Source of the DNA: CAZCJU01 sp964498965
GTDB lineage: Bacteria; Bacillota; Clostridia; Oscillospirales; CAG-272
Reading direction: 5' to 3'
Length of the DNA stretch: 17,050 bases
NCBI GenBank assembly: GCA_964498965.1
Contig: CAZCJU010000037.1
Span: forward strand, 1 to 17,050
The notes beneath the pieces were generated by a model, which saw nothing but the letters and a program-made list of their open reading frames with translations, did not search any database and was not told the DNA's origin. The translations under genes and the position numbers were made by a program. This document shows positions 14,878 through 17,050 of this stretch, piece after piece (position 1 is the first letter of the stretch; every line of letters begins with the position of its first letter).

Positions 14878-15520
14878 GCGTTATCATCCCCGATCCGCTG
14901 CCCGTAAACTCTTCCATTGTCACCGAAGAGGCGGAATTGATGCCTTCACGCTTCAATACCTTACCCACCGTTTGAAATATGATCTTCCAGTCACCGAGAA
15001 AGGTGATGTGATCCACGTATTGCACATCATATTCGAACTTCTTTTCCCAGTCGATCGCATTCCTGCCGTTGACCTGTGCCAGCCCGGTAATTCCCGGGCG
15101 AACCTCGAGCCTACGTGCCTGATGCTCGCTGTATCTGTCGTTGTACTTTACGTACAAACTTCTCGGGCCGACCAATGACACCTTGCCGCATACGACATTC
15201 CAAAAAGAGGGCAACTCGTCAATAGACGTACTGCGAAGCAATTTACCGAATTTTCCGAGGCGTTGCTCGTCGGGCAACAATTCTCCGTTCTCGTTCCGTG
15301 CGTCGGACATGGAACGAAATTTGCAAATAAAGTACGGCTCACCGTTCTTGCCAGCTCGTTCTTGCTTGAATATCACGGGAGAGCCGAGCTTTATACGAAC
15401 GCAAACGGCTGTGATCAGCAGGATCGGACTGAGTACGATCAGTGCGACAGATGCCAGAAAAATATCCTGCGGGACTTTTATGTATTTCTCGTAAAATCCT
15501 TTCTTCCGTTCCTTTGACAT
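14870..15520 (-). CDS. initiating phosphoglycosyl transferase (PglC/EpsL/WcaJ family)
   Basis: A 216-residue monotopic transferase. One hydrophobic re-entrant segment lies at residues about 20-42 (IFLASVALIVLSPILLITAV). The conserved core follows: FKQERAGKNGEPYFICKFRS, the catalytic Asp-Glu dyad in STSIDELP (D101, E102), VSLVGPRSL and RPGITGLAQVNGRN. These enzymes move a phospho-sugar from a UDP-sugar to undecaprenyl phosphate and start the repeat unit. The short length without extra N-terminal helices is the PglC/EpsL form, not the five-helix WbaP form. I chose the ATG at 15520, which has GAGTGAGG 5 nt upstream and leaves 7 nt after the aminotransferase stop; a TTG at 15535 is in frame but has no site of its own. 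The C-terminal tail is rich in Ser/Gly and overlaps the acetyltransferase start. Confidence 0.94.
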   Translation of the reverse strand: MSKERKKGFYEKYIKVPQDIFLASVALIVLSPILLITAVCVRIKLGSPVIFKQERAGKNGEPYFICKFRSMSDARNENGELLPDEQRLGKFGKLLRSTSIDELPSFWNVVCGKVSLVGPRSLYVKYNDRYSEHQARRLEVRPGITGLAQVNGRNAIDWEKKFEYDVQYVDHITFLGDWKIIFQTVGKVLKREGINSASSVTMEEFTGSGSGMITHE

Positions 15521-15527
15521 GACAGCC

Positions 15528-16760
15528 TCACTCAAAACAGCTCTTTATCATTTGAATTATGATGTCCTGTTCTTTCGGCATCATTTTTATATCGCTGGGC
15601 AAGCACAGACCTCTTTGAAATATATCCGCTCCGACATCAACTCCCGTACCGGGAATATAGGCATTGGTATTTCCGCGACCGTTGCCCTCTCTTGTTACAA
15701 ATCCGTGCATTCGGTAAAGCGGCTGCATATGTATGGGTTTCCAAATAGGTCGGCTCTGTACATTATATTTTTCAAGTGTATCGAAAATCTCCTGAGGACA
15801 GGTCTTTCCGTGTTCCGTTACGTAACAATAATCGTTGTCGCCTCTGACCTGCTTGCACATTGCGTCCTTGTCGATCAGCAAACAGGATAGCCAGAAATTC
15901 GGTTCCATGATCTCGGAAATATACGGATTCATCGTTACGGGCAGATCCTTAAATCCCTCTTTATATCTGTCGTAAATAGCCTTTTTTCTCGCAATATGTT
16001 CTTCGAGATGCGGAAGCTGACCTCTGACAACGCCGGCAACGATATTGCTCATGCGGTAGTTATATCCTATCTCCTCGTGCTGATACCAGGGAGCTGCCTC
16101 TCTGCTCTGAGTCGACCACTTACGTGCTTTGTCGGCAGAATACAGATCATCGGTCAAAAGCATGCCTCCCGATGACCCGGTTATTACTTTGTTGCCGTTG
16201 AAGGAAATCGCATTATACAAACCGAAAGTTCCCGTTTGCTTTCCTTTATAGGTAGCACCGAAGGACTCGGCGGCATCTTCGATAATGATCGCACCGTGCT
16301 TTTTTGCGATCGCACGTATCTCGTCGTATTTTGCCGGCGTTCCGTAAAGATTTACCACCATGATCGCTTTAGTGTTCGGATAAAGCTCGAATGCCTTTTC
16401 CAACGCCGCAGGATCCATATTCCACGTATCATACTCTGCATCTATGAACACGGGGACAGCACCCTCGTAAACAATGGCGTTGACGGTCGCATCAAAAGTC
16501 ATGTCGGTGCAAAAGACCGTATCGCCCGCCTTCACACCCGCCAGCTTCACCGCAAGATGAAGTGCTGATGTGCCGCAGGACAACGCAACCGCATACTTGC
16601 TTCCGACCTTTTTGCTTATTTGACGTTCGATCTCCGCGATATTTGTGCCTTCCGTCGTTATCCAATTCGTATCGAAGGCTTCGTGTATGTATTTGATCTC
16701 GTCTTCATGCTTCGTTGCGGTGGCAAGCCATATTCTGTTTTTGAATGCTTCAAATTCCAT
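15528..16760 (-). CDS. DegT/DnrJ/EryC1 PLP-dependent sugar aminotransferase (EpsN/PglE-like)
   Basis: A 410-residue aminotransferase closely resembling EpsN and PglE: RIWLATATKHEDEIKYIHEA, FDTNWITTEGTNIAEIE, ALSCGTSALHLAVKLAG, PVFIDAEYDTWNMDPAALE, VNLYGTPAKYDEI, IIEDAAESFGATYKGKQTG and the PLP-lysine segment FNGNKVITGSSGGM (K191). The late motif RPIWKPIHMQPLY is typical of the family. It should transfer an amino group from glutamate to a 4-keto sugar nucleotide, giving a 4-amino sugar for acetylation by the NeuD/PglD-like enzyme. No dehydratase (PglF/EpsC type) that would supply the keto sugar is in this window. I chose the ATG at 16760, not the in-frame ATG at 16796, because AGAAAGGA lies upstream of the former and family homology starts there. 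It is the first gene of the visible operon. Confidence 0.94.
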   Translation of the reverse strand: MEFEAFKNRIWLATATKHEDEIKYIHEAFDTNWITTEGTNIAEIERQISKKVGSKYAVALSCGTSALHLAVKLAGVKAGDTVFCTDMTFDATVNAIVYEGAVPVFIDAEYDTWNMDPAALEKAFELYPNTKAIMVVNLYGTPAKYDEIRAIAKKHGAIIIEDAAESFGATYKGKQTGTFGLYNAISFNGNKVITGSSGGMLLTDDLYSADKARKWSTQSREAAPWYQHEEIGYNYRMSNIVAGVVRGQLPHLEEHIARKKAIYDRYKEGFKDLPVTMNPYISEIMEPNFWLSCLLIDKDAMCKQVRGDNDYCYVTEHGKTCPQEIFDTLEKYNVQSRPIWKPIHMQPLYRMHGFVTREGNGRGNTNAYIPGTGVDVGADIFQRGLCLPSDIKMMPKEQDIIIQMIKSCFE

Positions 16761-16907
16761 GTTTTGTGAATATCCTTTCTTCTCAATCAAAAGCATTATT
16801 CATATGCGATCGGGAAGCCGTTTCGACTTTTGATCTCGCACAAAACATCATAGCGAAACCAAGTAGATCTCGCCGATCCTCGAAAAATCGGCGTTTTTTA
16901 TCGGTTA
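16761..16907 (-). other. untranslated leader upstream of the polysaccharide operon
   Basis: A 147-bp gap before the aminotransferase gene. I see no clear -35/-10 pair; a TATGAT occurs but has no matching -35 at usual spacing. The gap contains the hairpin at 16871-16899. The operon promoter may therefore lie further upstream, beyond the window. Confidence 0.4.
16871..16899 (+). terminator. possible intrinsic terminator (plus-strand orientation)
   Basis: Arms CGCCGAT (16871-16877) and ATCGGCG (16887-16893) pair around a 9-nt loop and are followed on the plus strand by six T's (16894-16899). The U-tract is only on the plus side, where no gene ends. It could block antisense transcription out of the operon, or act as a leader hairpin on the minus strand. 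It lies just beyond the stop of the possible upstream minus-strand gene. Confidence 0.45.
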
Positions 16908-17048
16908 TCACTCGCCGACTCCGACTGTTGCCATGCTATTGAGAAGTATATTGATCGGCTGCGTCAGCTCGCCGATTTTCGCATCCCGAAACGTTATCTC
17001 GAATGTGCGAAAAGCCAACGGCGAACGTGTTGTGAAGTACCGAACTTC
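16908..17048 (-). CDS. possible 3' end of an upstream gene (partial, unidentified)
   Basis: A minus-strand frame is open from the window edge to a TGA at 16908-16910 (46 codons), ending DAKIGELTQPINILLNSMAT-VGVGE. It reads in the operon's direction and is followed by a second stop. I do not recognise the protein. Two plus-strand frames are also open here, so coding is not certain. Confidence 0.3.
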   Translation of the reverse strand, partial: EVRYFTTRSPLAFRTFEITFRDAKIGELTQPINILLNSMATVGVGE

Positions 17049-17050
17049 AT

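Noticed and set aside
861..17050. CRISPR array or prophage segment
   Set aside because: No regularly spaced short repeats with unique spacers, and no phage structural, integrase or lysis genes. The only tandem repeat is coding.

Overview
The window looks like a chromosomal segment of a low-to-moderate GC Bacillota, probably a gut-type clostridium (Oscillospirales or a relative). This is inferred from the AGGAGG-type ribosome binding sites, the B. subtilis eps-like and Campylobacter pgl-like genes, and a very large secreted protein with cell-wall-type repeats. No taxonomic marker gene is present, so the assignment is tentative.

Layout. The left end holds the 5' 75 nt of a tRNA-Leu(CAG) on the minus strand, with a textbook sigma-70 promoter. 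Next is a plus-strand ISAs1-family transposase remnant broken by in-frame stops. From about 860 to 16760, eleven protein genes all run on the minus strand (right to left), tightly packed and often overlapping. They form a surface-polysaccharide (capsule/EPS) operon of the Wzx/Wzy type. The right end (16761-17050) holds an untranslated leader with a hairpin and the possible 3' end of another minus-strand gene.

In transcription order the operon encodes: a DegT/EpsN/PglE-type aminotransferase; a monotopic phosphoglycosyl transferase (PglC/EpsL type); a NeuD/PglD/EpsM-type left-handed beta-helix acetyltransferase; a GT4 glycosyltransferase; an HPr-kinase-like P-loop protein; a divergent GT4; an EpsG/Wzy-like polymerase; a 1708-residue secreted protein; a WcaC-type GT4; a GT2; and a Wzx-type flippase. 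The first three resemble the set that makes UDP-N,N'-diacetylbacillosamine (or a similar amino sugar) and loads it onto undecaprenyl phosphate. The dehydratase that would supply the keto sugar is not in the window. Four glycosyltransferases would extend the repeat unit, the flippase would export it and the EpsG-like protein would polymerise it.

The most unusual part is the 1708-residue exported protein. Its N-terminus is a NAGPA-type phosphodiester glycosidase domain, its middle has Ig-like, jelly-roll and cell-wall-type repeat modules, and its C-terminus is a tyrosine-phosphatase-like domain with an intact Cys-X5-Arg loop. The first chemistry would remove a sugar from a phosphodiester and leave a phosphomonoester; the second could remove that phosphate. 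With the HPr-kinase-like gene in the same operon, this suggests a system that adds and removes phosphate on a surface glycan. That proposal is inference, not established.
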